Part shown: positions 36,830-48,113 of the stretch, in pieces
How the letters are laid out: each line of letters opens with the position of its first letter
How positions within the stretch are numbered: the stretch's first letter is position 1
Assembly (NCBI GenBank): GCA_022579005.1
Contig: MU401623.1
Span: forward strand, 1-64,000
Length of the DNA: 64,000 bases
Direction: 5' to 3'
Origin: Poronia punctata
Lineage: Eukaryota; Ascomycota; Sordariomycetes; Xylariales; Xylariaceae
Program-made: the position numbers and the translations under genes
Notes under the pieces: generated by a model
The model's database searches: none
Told to the model about the DNA's origin: nothing
What the model saw: only the letters and a program-made list of their open reading frames with translations

Positions 36830-37150
36830 ATGAAGTCCTTTTTTGTTACCATGGTGGCAGTCCTGGCCACCACCGGCCTTACCATGCCTGTTTCGCTCGG
36901 TGAGAGACAGCTAGCCGGTCTCGGTGGACTCACAGCTCCCTTGACCGGCCTACTTTCGCAGGCAGGAAAACAGGTTCCGTCTGCGGTTGGCAAAGTTTCC
37001 GGTGCCGTCGATCAGAACAAGGGCGCAGTCACTGCCCCCAAGACGAATGCTACCAGTATCACACCCCCACCAACAAAGGCCCAGCCGGCCAAATCGGACC
37101 CCTTGTCAGGTCTACCAATAATCGGCAGCCTGCTTGGTGGACTCCTCTAA
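36830..37150 (+). CDS. Small secreted protein, hypothetical
   Basis: This single-exon gene encodes 106 residues. The ATG at 36830 is chosen because it begins a clear signal peptide (Lys-Ser-Phe-Phe-Val-Thr-Met-Val-Ala-Val-Leu-Ala, about residues 2-20). The mature part is rich in Gly, Leu, Pro and Lys, has no cysteine, and shows a Gly-Leu-Gly-Gly-Leu repeat near the start and Pro-Ile-Ile-Gly-Ser-Leu-Leu-Gly-Gly-Leu-Leu at the end, which suggests amphipathic or glycine-rich ends. I do not recognise a family. It could be a cell-wall or effector-like protein. Its 3' end is 264 bp from the converging PXB-domain gene. Confidence 0.65.
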   Translation: MKSFFVTMVAVLATTGLTMPVSLGERQLAGLGGLTAPLTGLLSQAGKQVPSAVGKVSGAVDQNKGAVTAPKTNATSITPPPTKAQPAKSDPLSGLPIIGSLLGGLL

Positions 37151-37414
37151 GAGATGATGTCGCGCGCGGTACGCATCTTCCTCGGCCCCCTTAAGACTCG
37201 TGCTTCGAAAGGCTAACAGACGCAAGATTCAGAAAAGGGGCGGGCTGCCTGTTTTTGGTGCAACTACGACTCGATATAATCTGAATCGCCATGTTGGACA
37301 AGCGGATCTTGGAGATACATGGAATTCGGCTTTTGTCCCTTGCCTGTTTTTATATAAAGTTAGATCATCAAGTATATCAATCTTTCAATTGGAAATCTAC
37401 CGCGCTGCCTTGTT

Positions 37415-39705
37415 TTATAAGGGTGATAGACCCTCTCGTGCCAGCTCTGCAACCATCATCTTGAACTGTGGTCCGACTAGGCCGACAACATCAGAAACAT
37501 ACGGTGGCGTGAGACTTGGACTCGAGCTGTCAACACCCTGCTTCTTTTTCTTATCCTTCAAGTCCGCGTCGTTTAGCTTTCCGACAGCCCTGGCCCCCTT
37601 GACATCCTTCCCACGTCGCGGCAAGCCTTTGGGTACCGATGGCGTTATCAAAGTCTCGTCTAGTAGTGATTGCCATCGGGAAGCATAGACACCAGGTCCT
37701 GAAATATCCTTGGCCTTTCCGTGATTTTTGCCGCCAAGGTTGTCTATAACACTCTGCATCCTGCCTCTCGAGAGTTCCTTCAGGGAGCTGAGATAGTTGG
37801 AATGGGCCTCAATCTGTTCTAGTACGTTTTGCTTCTGAGATTCGGAAAGCTTTTCATATATTTCGGAAAGCTGCCGTGATACTCCCATGTCTCCCAAGTC
37901 CGCATGCGTCCTATCATGAGCAAGGGTGTTTTTGTCTTGCCCGGCTCCACGCGTTTTGGATTGTGGTTGGCGGAAAGTCTTGAGGGAACTAGGTTATCAT
38001 AATGAGGTCAACGATTGCACAAATGCCGATATAAATGATTTCATGGGACACATACTCTTTCATCCACTCACGCCATATATCGCGCAAGTCGGGGCAGCCA
38101 CTACAGAACTCGTGGAGATATACCCATAACAGACGCCTATGCCGTCGGAGAAGTTGCACCAAGTCTTTGACTGAAGGCGTTTCGTCATACTGCGGACCCG
38201 ATCTCGTCGTTTTGACGAAATCAGAAATGAAGGCCTCGACGGCGTTGAGGTGCTTGCGAATGTCTACGTTTTTATGGACGGCCCGAATCATAGGGTCCAG
38301 GGCGGCAACCCCATCCGAGACGATGGCCGTAACGAGATCTGGACTTGAGTTGCAGAGAACGTCCGTAAGCTTTTCCCGATCTCGGACGGCAAGCCTGGTG
38401 GCATAGTATTCCAGACATAAGGTGTGTTGTTTCTCTGTCATACTCTCCGCCAGCTGCTTGTTCTCAGCCTCGAAAATGGTGAGTATTATCGACTTCTGTT
38501 CTTGTATGCTTTTTTGCCGTACGGCATCACGCCGATTCTGGCCCAGGGATAGGTGTTTATCAATAGCTGCTATGTGTTCACTAGACAGTTCCCCCTTTCT
38601 TTGCTTGAGCTTTTCTACTGCTTTGCGAAAGTCGGCAGCGTCCCAGTCAAGTACCAAGGAGATGATTCTGAATCCTGTTAGTGTCATCTCCTACATGTTT
38701 TTATCGTAGCGTAACAGTAATACACACCTCTGCACTGGACGTTGGACGTAGGTCAGCGACTCTCTCTCACACAAAACACAACAACGTACCAGCTGGTATT
38801 TGAAAGGCTATTCGGACATTTGAAGCATGCAGGGATGAACGGTACTCACTCAAGTTCATACCGTCGGCGGCATTGGACGTCAATCCGATCCAATTCGAGA
38901 TGGCGCCTACACTAACCTTGGAGAGGACCAGTCGACTCATTGCATTTATCATGCTAGCAGCGTTGCCGACGCGAAGAGTCTGGCCAATGACGGTGTATGG
39001 AACAAGTTTGTGCACGTTCTCTATGAGAATAAGTAAGTCTTGGCCTTCCGACGAGACGATGAATACATTGTGGAGGAAGGTGGCCAGGTGGAGCTCGGCA
39101 TATTCGATAGCTGCTCTGACGGCCGGGGAATGTGCTTCAAGTTGATCGGTCTGGGTAAGCTGTTCAAATATGTCGTCCAACAGGTTTCCGTACGCTAACT
39201 GGCAGAGACAGTCATGCCAGGCTGCCGAGAGTTCGTCTGCCTTGGCACTATCATACGGCCGATGAAGGTTAGGAAGCCCGGGCAGGGCCTCGTGGCTGAT
39301 GCCCGAGAGTAGACCTTTGGTAACTCCTTCGTGGATGACAGAGGCCGCCGTCGCCAGCCTCTTCCGTGTTCCCAGGGTGCCTTTTTCATAACTATCCGAG
39401 AGATCGGCATCCCCGAGTTGTTTCATTAACCCCTTGAATTTTACTTGCCAAAAGTCTTGTGTCAGGTCCCTAACAGCAGGTGCACCCAGGACTAGCTTGG
39501 TGAGAAGCAGCTGTAGTAAGGGGGATGACGATGTGTCATGTGATTTGGTGCGTCTTCCCGTGACATCTTGATCGATAAAGGGCCACCCATAGGTCTCGAT
39601 AGACTCAGCCTTCCGAAAGCTTTGAACCTCGGCGTATGTTTCGTAGTGGACCAAGATATCGAGAAGAGCTTCAAGCTGGGGAGTAGTCAAGCCCCTCTCG
39701 GCCAT
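37415..39705 (-). CDS. PX-associated (PXB) and DUF3818 domain protein without a PX domain
   Basis: Three exons (39705-38850, 38674-38056, 37988-37415) join in frame to 682 residues. The N-terminus (about 5-140) matches the PX-associated domain found at the start of fungal lipid-binding PX proteins such as yeast Ypr097w. The segment ending KVSVGAISNWIGLTSNAADG and continuing RIISLVLDWDAADF is the DUF3818 region that follows the PX domain in those proteins. No PX phosphoinositide-binding domain is present between them, and the protein is much shorter than the usual 1000-plus residues. The C-terminal 190 residues are charged, with KKKK and a coiled-coil-like LSESQKQNVLEQIEAH segment. A role in membrane-lipid traffic is inferred from the family only. 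The intron 1 acceptor replaces the usual Leu-Leu-Gln-Arg with Arg-Phe-Arg, so its exact edge is uncertain. Confidence 0.75.
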
Positions 39706-40255
39706 GTTGGCTAGCCGCTAGCAAATGCTGGTAGATATACAGTATACTATATATGTAGGTATGTTACGATAGGTAGTTGGTGATGAGTTAGGTAGGTACC
39801 TGGAGGCTGCAAGTTGGAACGTAAATGAATTAGTAATCGCCCGATAGGTTAGTCTATTTTGTAACTAACTTGCTCAACATAAAGATACAAGCTCTTCAGT
39901 TATTACTAATTAGGTTAGATGTTTGTTTTAGGAAATTACCTATGTCGTGAGCTCTTGTGGTGACTTGTGACAAGAGGTACGAGTACAGAGAGGTCCCTCA
40001 TTGACGTCACGAGCGTTAACTATTGAGCTGATAACTTCGCCTTGCCAGTCTTGGCAGTGGTGGAGTAATGGCACTGGGGGGCACCTATGGCTGGGCCTCC
40101 TTTCGAGCCGGCAGCCATCTGGTTGAAACGAGTAATTCTGTGTGGGGCTTGCTCTACCTTAATGATTAGCACTGTATATTTACATGTGCACATATAAAAT
40201 AGGAACGTCGGTGGTGGTTATAAGAAGAAATAATGCATTGCTCAATTGACACATA
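39706..40255. other. Intergenic, upstream of PXB-domain gene
   Basis: The stretch holds TAGGTAGG tracts and one TACGAGTA copy (39978-39985). No gene is seen. Confidence 0.45.
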
Positions 40256-40367
40256 ACGGTCGATGGTCTAAGGGTTAGGATGACCGTTTGTAATATACAA
40301 ACGAAAAACCCCTGTGGGTATGGGAAGACCATCAGAGTTCAATTAAGTCCGTGGAAGCTTTTTTTTT
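40256..40367 (+). ncRNA. Candidate Pol III-transcribed structured RNA or SINE head
   Basis: A tRNA-like A box (TGGTCTAAGGGTTAGGA, from 40264) and a B-box-like GAGTTCAATTA (from 40335) are followed by a T9 run (40359-40367), the usual Pol III stop. The segment folds well on paper: GATGGTCT (40262-40269) pairs exactly with AGACCATC (40326-40333); inside, CGTTTGTA (40285-40292) pairs with TACAAACG (40296-40303) over a 3-nt loop, and ACCC pairs with GGGT. An alternative pairing is ACGGTC with GACCGT. It does not make a proper tRNA, because the acceptor and T stems fail. It could be a tRNA-derived SINE head, a decayed tRNA gene or another small RNA. The next 300 bp are AT-rich and repeat-like. Confidence 0.35.
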
Positions 40368-42821
40368 CTTTTTTTTAAAAAACCAGTAACGCAATAAAGC
40401 CTGCTATATATAAAGTAATAAACATATCTACAATACATTTACAACAGGGCTCAGTTAGTTAAGCAAGGTATTATTAAACTTATTGCCAGCCGCTTATAGC
40501 TGGCCCTGGCTAACAAGAGTCCTAGCCCTCCTGTGCATAGAAAGGGCTTCGCAGTTAAAGTCAAGACCGGCGGGGGTTGCAGCAAAGCGTGGGCTTTTTA
40601 GCTACGAGCCTCATCGCCTTACCGTGAATATCCGTGCTACTACACATAGAAGGTTGTAAAGGGAGGTCAATGCTATGATGGCATTGAAAACGGCAAGGTC
40701 TGTCTGCCTAGGTACTTGTATTGATAGCAATAGGCCAAGTACCTAACCTACAAGATCCGCCTCTCGTTACTAGGTTAGCCAGATGCAGCGGCTAGAAGTA
40801 GGCTGTAGTCTAGGGTATACGAGTAGATATTTCACTTGTTGATCTCTCATCATCTGCCGATTGTACGTTGTAAGAGAGCTTTCCAACCCAAGACAAATGA
40901 CAGTTTTATGTCACCCCAGCTTCCAGTTATGGCTAGGACAAGAAAAGACACCTGCCAAATGCTCCCACATCCGGGGGCGGAACGATAAAAGGGTCCCGCT
41001 CAGCTGTTCGCCCGATGCAGGAAGAAGTGGAGACCTGGCTGAATTCGATAACTGCATTACTTCTGGAATCTGCACATCATCACCCTGTAGAGCTCTTCTC
41101 ATCTGACGGATCCTCTTGATCCTCCTCTTCAGCTTCTTTTGAAATACGAGTCGGTTAGGTTAACCTTGGGTATATTTACCTGCATTCATGAAAGGGGTAT
41201 TACATCCGACACAACGATAAGGAACCACTGCAGACATGTCCGCCAAAATGTAAACGGACCTCCCTATCGTGAAATAGTGAAGAATCATATTTGGTCCAGT
41301 CGCCTCGCCTGTTTCTCCGCAGCAATCGGACAACTTACACACTCACATTCGATATGCAACTCTTGCCCCTACACTATCCATCTACTCATAGCCTCGGTAT
41401 TTTATCCCTTGTCCGATTGAACGTAAATAAGTGTTTATGTTCGGGAATTGTCGGTTTATGAGAGGTAGGTAGGTTACGTAGGTAGGTAGGTTAGGCCACA
41501 ATGTTAGGATTGTACGGTTGAAACATAGCGATGATGAGGGTGATGAGCTTACTTGCTACCATTACTGCGGGAAACTGGGATATGATACCAGTCCCACGTA
41601 TCCCTTCTAGCAGGAACACTTCCTACATTCATCCCCCCACATCGTGAGGTTCAAAGCAGTTTTGTCCCAGATCTATAGTAGCGTTGTCAGTCAGTTTTCC
41701 TCTTGCTTCCTTGTCGTCGCTTTTACGGGAGAGCCAAGATGAGAATATCAGGAATACCTACCTATGACGAGCCGCATAGTATATACGTCCATCTACGTGT
41801 AGGTATCAGACTACGTCTATGTAAGCCGTTACCTACGAGTACACATTTCTCCATACCTAGCAGCCCTAGATAGGTGTCTAGGTTAGCGTCGATACCAAGC
41901 CGGCAACCTCATTAGTTGCGTAGTTTCCATCGCCAAGTAGATCCCTACCGCATCGGCATATCGCCCGGCGCAGCAACACAACCCCTGTCGTATCCCTTCT
42001 TATTCGACGAGATCTGGTTGTAATCAAGGCACTGCCGACGTCGGCATATGAAGATGGGGGAGCTGCCTCTTGGGGGTTCCAACTTTTCAGGGGTTGTCAA
42101 GTCAGCAGCAGGTTTATGCATAAATGGGTTTCCAGGCCAGTCGCTCCTTTTGGCTAACGTAGGTGCCTATAAATATCGACAATGGTCAAGGTTAGTTGGG
42201 TTGGTTCGGCCGCGTTGATGTCGCTGCGCACGATCGAAATCCATCTCTCATTTCCAGAACCATGAATAACTAGGACACACACATATCAACGACAGTGTCT
42301 GTCCATTAGGTATATCATCATGGGCCAAGAATATTCATGACCACCCCCCGGAAAGCTTATGAGGGAATCAAGCTTTAGCCAAGGATATGGCAGCGTTACC
42401 AGGAATACTTCCCCAAACCTGCCTGATACGGCTTAGCAGGATTGTCGATCTTGTCACCTTCAACTTGCGAGTTGCTATGTCTGGCATAACAACAATGTAG
42501 GGGCCGTGGACAGGTCGTTGATGAGATTGGTCCATTCCGAGGCGAGACGAGGCAGTCTCCTTCCCTATCGCCTCATCGGAAGCCGCCGTTGCATTCAACT
42601 TTACCCCGGCGGCCTTGAGATGGGATGGGATGGGGGCAGTGGTAGGCAGTGTGCATTCCGCCCTACTCGGCCATGGCGAACTGAGAGAAACGAAGAGGAG
42701 TATTTATATAGGAGAGTTCGTTCCTACTCCTTCGCTCTTTCGAAGCTTTGCCAGTAGTACATCATATTCCAACTCGCCCCTCCCCCCCCCTTAACCAACA
42801 AATCCAAACCTCGTCAAAACA
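40368..42821. other. Intergenic, no gene seen
   Basis: The first 300 bp look like a decayed repeat. The rest holds a TACGAGTA copy at 40818 and another at 41834, a GTAGGTAGGTAGGTTAGG tract near 41464-41495, and text that should include the promoter of the metalloprotease (TATAAATA near 42169). I see no coding region. Confidence 0.45.
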
Positions 42822-44055
42822 ATGATCTCCAACATCCTCCCTGTCGCCGCTCTGGCCGGCGCAGCCATGGCTGCCTGCCCTCTCTCGGTAGAGGTGACCA
42901 ACGTCACCGGCCACGTCGCCCAAGTAGCCGTGACCAACACGGCCAGCGAGCCCATCACCGTCTTCAGGGGCAACACCATCCTGAGCTCGCACGCGACCAA
43001 GGACCTCTACGTGGCCGATGCCGGCGGCAAGCCTCTCCCCTTCGAGGGCAAGTTCGTCAAGTACAGACGGACGGGCATCTCGTCGGACATGTTCCAGACC
43101 CTGCAGCCCGGCGAGACGGTCAAGTCGTCCGTCAACGCCGCCTCCACCTACAAGCTCTCCGGCGTCGAGCAGGCCCAGATCAACGCCGTCCAGGGCTTCC
43201 ACTACGTCAAGGGCTCCAAGGCCCCCTCCAAGCTGAGCGAGACCGAGTTCTGCTCTGCCATGTCCAACTCTGTCAGCATCACCCCTGACCAGAAGACCGC
43301 CGCCGCGTAAGTATTTATCTACATTATCCAATCCCCCCTTCGTCCCCAAATCCCAAACCACCTAACTAACACAAAAAAATTATTCCCAGCGACCACCTCC
43401 ACTCCCGCTACACCGCCCCGTTCAAATCGCGCATCCAAAAGCGCGACGTGAGCTACAGCGACTGCAGCTCGGACCAAACCTCATCCCTCCAAACCAGCGT
43501 CAGCGACGCCATCTCGCTCGCCAGCGCCGCGCAGGAGGCCGCGGGGGCCGGCGAGGCCTACTTCACCACCTGGTTCAAGGACACGTCCGTGACCGAGACG
43601 GTGCAGGGGATCTACGGCGACGTCACGGGCGTGCAGTCGACGTCCCCGACAATCTCCTGCACCGACGCCTACGACGGCTGCGGCGACGGCAGCGCCCTGC
43701 TGTACACCGTCCCCAGCGCCAACGTCATCGTCCCTTGCCCCGATAACGGGTACTGGGATTTCCCCGAATACGCCGATAACTGCGTCGACGATGATTACGA
43801 TAGAGCTGGCTCCATCCTTCATGAGATGACTCATCTTGTAAGTTTTTTTTTTTTTTTTTTTTCCCCTCTTCTCTTTCCAAATAAAAGGGAGGAAGTGTCG
43901 TGCTAATAAGTCCTTGTTCAAAACAGTACGGAACCGATGATTATGCCTACGGCCAGAGCGCATGCTTGGGTCTATCTGCTTCCGAGGCCGCTGCCAATGC
44001 CGACAGCTACGAGATTTACGCCGGTAGCGTTCGTCTCGGAGGTTGCGACAGCTAG
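42822..44055 (+). CDS. Deuterolysin-type (M35) secreted zinc metalloprotease
   Basis: Three exons (42822-43306, 43390-43837, 43927-44055) join in frame to 353 residues. A signal peptide (about 1-17) is followed by a propeptide that ends at the Kex2-type Lys179-Arg180, giving a mature enzyme of about 173 residues, the usual size. The zinc motif HEMTH is at 306-310 and the second aspzincin motif GTDDYAYG at 313-320 supplies the third ligand, Asp316. Cysteines fit the deuterolysin disulfide pattern. The enzyme is expected to digest basic proteins outside the cell at mild to acidic pH. Intron 2 splits the zinc site from GTDDYAYG and holds a long T run. The coding sequence uses almost only C- or G-ending codons, far more strongly than its neighbours, which suggests high expression or a different history. 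Confidence 0.95.
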
Positions 44056-44551
44056 ATGGGGGGTCGTTTTCACTGTATATAAGGTTATTGGATAGGATAG
44101 GAAATCCGTTTGAATAAAACCAATATTAACACGTTACTTGACTTTACCTGACCGAAACGAAACATGATAGTATTATAGTTTGTAATTTCTAGTTCATGTT
44201 TTTTAACCTACCTAGATTATCTTGGTATAAGGTATTGATCTACAGACGATCCATCTCTCGAACCAAGATTGAGAAAAGTTTCGAATGATCGGTTCCCTCC
44301 GTGATCGACTTACTGAAGATGTTCGTGATGAGCGGGCAGATCATCATTAGATCTAACTTTTGAAAAACTAGGATTATCGAACACAACTGGTTTTCTAGAA
44401 ACACACTTTACTCTTCCTCGGCCACTCGCATTCCAACATCATCCATCAACTTCCACTAGCATAACATGAGTAATACCCCCTATCAAAGCCATTCCACAGG
44501 ACATACACCCCCAAAAGCCACCGGACAGGTAAACAGGTACATTGAACCGTT
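44056..44551. other. Intergenic between convergent genes
   Basis: This 496-bp stretch separates the 3' ends of the metalloprotease (plus) and the beta-glucosidase (minus). No gene is seen. Confidence 0.5.
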
Positions 44552-46449
44552 CTACACTTCAATAGTACCATCCAACCTGATATCGCGACTACTGGCGCCG
44601 ACCGCAACAGTATAATTCCCAGCTTGAACAACCCAAGCCTGAGAAACAACATCCCAAACGGCAAAATCGCGTCTTGTAAGCTCGAAGCGCACAACCGATG
44701 ACTCGTCAGGTGAAAGCAGCCGTGTCTTGTCGAACCCTCGCAGTTGTTTCCGAGGAGAATTAGGGATGCCGAGGTATAACTGTGCGACTTCCGCGCCTTC
44801 CGTCTTTCCTGTATTGGTCACTTTTGCTTCGACTGTAGCAGCGATTTCCCACAAGTCATCACCCGCTGAGGCAGTGAACTTCTCGCCGACGCGATCTGAA
44901 AGGGTATCGCGCGTATCAATAGAAAGAGACGCATACTCAAACCAAGTATAGCCCAGTCCAAACCCAAACTCGAAGCGCGGCGTGATATTCTTGGCATCAA
45001 AGTCGCGGTAATCGATATACACGCCCTCGGTATAATCGCACTGCGGATCGGTATTATTCAAGTTAAAGCCGAAGTCGCACGGCTCGTACACGGCATAATC
45101 GCTCTCGTTGCGTGCTAGTGTATACGGGAGTTTGCCCGAGAAGCCCGCTTCGCCGTATAGGAGCCTCACGAGCGCCGTTCCACTGTCTTGACCTGGGAGA
45201 TGAGCGATGATGGTTGCTGTAACGTTGGGGTGGTCGATCCATTGGTCTACTAGGCGAATGCCAGCGGCGTGGATAATGACAATCGTGTTGGGACATTTAG
45301 ACGCGACATTTAAGACGAGGGAATCACTGTAGTCGTCATGGAGCCCTTCACGGTCCCAGCCTTCAGTGGCGATGGCGTTGATGAAGACTAGGCAGGCGTC
45401 CGAGGCGCCATTTACTTCGGGGTCGGAAGATGTGAGGTCCCAGTTTACCCATGTCCCGTCTTCGCGGCCGCGATGTTGAAGGGAACTGAGCGGCTTTTTG
45501 TGTCATGTCAAACTTGAACCCCTTTTTCTTATAGGAAGGATAGAAGGCGTGGATAACTTACATCGAGGATGTATGAGGGAGCATTAGCCCCAGCCCGCCC
45601 ACCCGTGACAATGGTGCCTCCCCTAGCAGCTTGGTCAAAGTGTTCCTCTGTGCCAAGTACAGCCTGTGCCATTTCAGGCGACGATGTATATCCCAGCTGG
45701 AAGGGCACGTCGGTATTCTTGGTAGCGGGAACTGTCGCATCGTAGCCAAACACGGAGAGCATGACTGGCTTCTTCTTAAACGGAAGCGCGCCCTCGTTCT
45801 TCACCAGCACATGTCCTGCTATCGCACCTTCGAGAACCGAGTTACGTGATTCTGGAATACGGGCATCGACTTGCTCGTGGGGCTGAGTAAGGTTTTTCAT
45901 GCCAATGCCCGGTACAGGAAAGTCGACGTCTTGGCCGACGAGATACCATGCGGCAACGATCCTATTGTCACTTTAGTAGGGAATCCTTGGGACGTGGAGT
46001 ATCAGATGTACCTCGTCGCCATATCCTCAACTCGCGATTCATCAACTGTACCATTATTGACTGCGTCGGTGAGGTTCTGCCCGAACGAACCCCCCAATGG
46101 CATAACCATGTCCAGACCGGCGTTAGCACTGAACACATCATGCTGGGCATTCCAGTCCAACATGACGAATCCGTCGTACTCCAGCTCAGTCTTGAGAAGG
46201 CCGTTCAACAACTTGCTGTTCATGCATCCGTATGTGTTATTGATTCGGTTATACGAGCACATGATCGAAGCCACATTGGCTCTCACGCCATCAACAAAAG
46301 GCCAGAGGTAATATTCGTGAAGTGTCTTGTCGTCGATATTGGAAGAAGCAGCCTCGACGCCGAAATAAGGTCGTCGATGTGTCTCTTGCTCATTGCCGAT
46401 ATAATGCTAAGCAAACGTTATTAGTCTGGCAAAATGAGATTGAACCGAG

Positions 46450-46503
<54 letters not shown>

Positions 46504-47222
46504 TACCTTCAAACAAGCCATCACCCCGGCATCTTGACTACCTTTGATACTTTCGCTAACAAGTTGGCCAGAGAGATATGGGTCTACAGAGAAACCCTCC
46601 CAATTACGACCTCCTAGAGGCGTCCGCCCAAGAGGTCCCGCATTAGGTCCTAACATGTTATTGACTACATTTTCACACGGCGACAAGTCAGTCAGTCGGT
46701 CAGTCAGTCGGTCAAAGATGAAGAATTCCAAGTCGAAAAACGTCGTTTCTCCTTACTTCCTTTCGCTTTGAACTCCTTGCCCATGTATAAGCCCCTTTCG
46801 TACGTGAGATTCTTATCCCAACTAGCGCCCACATGCAGCGCAGACGGAAAGGAGGTGACCAGGTCCGCCGCCCGCACACCGTTCCCGGCATCGTGAATAC
46901 ATAGGCCAGGCCAATTAAGTCTCGGCACGGTCCCGGTATTACCAGCGCATATATTATCCGGATTGGTGAACCCGCGAGTGACGTTGATTCTCTCCTCCAA
47001 GTTCATTTGTCCGACTAGCTCTCTAGCTTGGGCATACGCATCAGCCCACGCGCCTGTCCCCTGGCCGGTAGCTTCAAGAACGTCAGCGCATCTTTCCACG
47101 TCTCCTCATGGCGAACACCTCCACTCACGAGACGGGTAGACTGGGGGCGACGTCGCATACTCGGCTACGACTGTGCTGCCAGTTAGCAGTGCCTGGACCG
47201 TAAATAGAGTTGGTGCCCTCAT
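44552..47222 (-). CDS. GH3 beta-glucosidase, secreted
   Basis: Six exons (47222-47129, 47071-46757, 46664-46507, 46406-46012, 45961-45562, 45493-44552) join in frame to 767 residues. The enzyme should release glucose from cello-oligosaccharides or glucosides. The N-terminus is a weak signal peptide followed by [16 protein letters not shown], the standard start of fungal GH3 enzymes. The catalytic nucleophile is Asp273 in VMLDWNAQH, where most relatives have SDW. Substrate-loop motifs KHYIGNEQE (spanning exon 3 to 4) and [10 protein letters not shown] are present. The likely acid/base is a Glu in TEGWDREG, near the start of exon 6. The C-terminal fibronectin-III-like domain ends the protein. 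It resembles the beta-glucosidase F/G/M group. Two CreA-type sites lie upstream. Intron 3 holds a long AG array. Confidence 0.94.
46452..46498. repeat. (AG)n microsatellite in GH3 intron 3
   Basis: About 23 AG dinucleotides lie within the 100-nt intron 46407-46506. The array ends only about eight bases from the 5' splice site, so length change could alter splicing. Confidence 0.88.
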
Positions 47223-48113
47223 CGCTTATTTCTTTTGCATAAGATAATGGCAGAGGTAATGCGCAAAGGGTCAAATAAAATAAAAACTACGGCAGATATA
47301 AATAGGTATCAAGAGTTTTGCACAAATGCGGTTACATTTTCCGGAGCCCCTGCAAGTGTACAATCGACCTGGGGTTGAACCTGGGGTTTACTGAAGGGAT
47401 TGCCTACTGCATCCACCATCAAGAGTTTGGTCTTTTGTCATCCGTAGGAATCGGGCTTGGGTTTGAAGTTGGGGTTTGATTTGGGGTCTCTGTACCTGAC
47501 AGGTGGAGGATAGAGAAAGGTTTGTGACCTCACGTTCCTGTTGGTACCTACTTTACTTGGCAGCTCCTTCCAATAAGAATTCGACACTTGATGGGAAATC
47601 TGATTTGTCGCTAGCGCTGACGTAATTCACCGCCTTACCAAATTCAGGCCAAGTACGACAACATTAATTTTGCCTGACCTAGCTGAGGTATGTAGGTACT
47701 TACTACTCGTAGATAGTGCAGGGGACACAAGATGCTGACCACCCTTCTGACATGCTTGTGTTTGTGCTTGTGTTTGTGTTTGTTATTTGCCAGTCTTCTC
47801 ACGTGCATATAGGTTTGTATGACCAAAGCTCCAGGCACACAGGCAAAGAAAGGATCCTTGTCTGTCATTGGTGTTGGCCATTACACTATCTAGGCACTCT
47901 TAGCACCCGGACTCTCTGACTCTTTCCGCTTGGGTATATTTATCGTATCCGCCAACATCCTCCCTCGTTACTCGCTCCAACTATAGCATCATGATGAACC
48001 GCAAGAGCCACTACAGGGAATCAAGCTTCCGGCACAAGGCATTCGAAGTCCCAACCCGTTCCGTTCCCCCACCTGTCAAGCTCCTAAACCAAAGTAGGGG
48101 GAAGACGCGGGAC
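47223..48113. promoter_or_regulatory. Intergenic; GH3 promoter region
   Basis: The GH3 gene is transcribed leftward from here. On the plus strand, TGGGGTT units recur between 47369 and 47486, and GTTTGTGCTTGTGTTTGTG repeats lie near 47757-47790. A TACTCGTA copy is at 47704-47711. No gene is seen. Confidence 0.5.
47369..47386 (+). promoter_or_regulatory. Tandem CreA/Cre1-type sites
   Basis: CTGGGG occurs at 47369-47374 and again at 47381-47386, about 150 bp upstream of the GH3 start. Both fit the carbon-catabolite repressor consensus SYGGRG, and paired sites are the functional form known in fungi. Glucose repression of this beta-glucosidase would make sense; this is inference from the motif. 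Confidence 0.4.

Noticed and set aside
40256..40360. A normal tRNA gene near 40.26 kb
   Set aside because: A- and B-box-like words are present, but the acceptor and T stems do not pair and the box spacing is too long, so I list it only as a Pol III-like structured element.
47452..47486. G-quadruplex in the GH3 promoter
   Set aside because: Four G-runs are present, but two loops are eight or nine bases, longer than the usual limit, so stability is doubtful.
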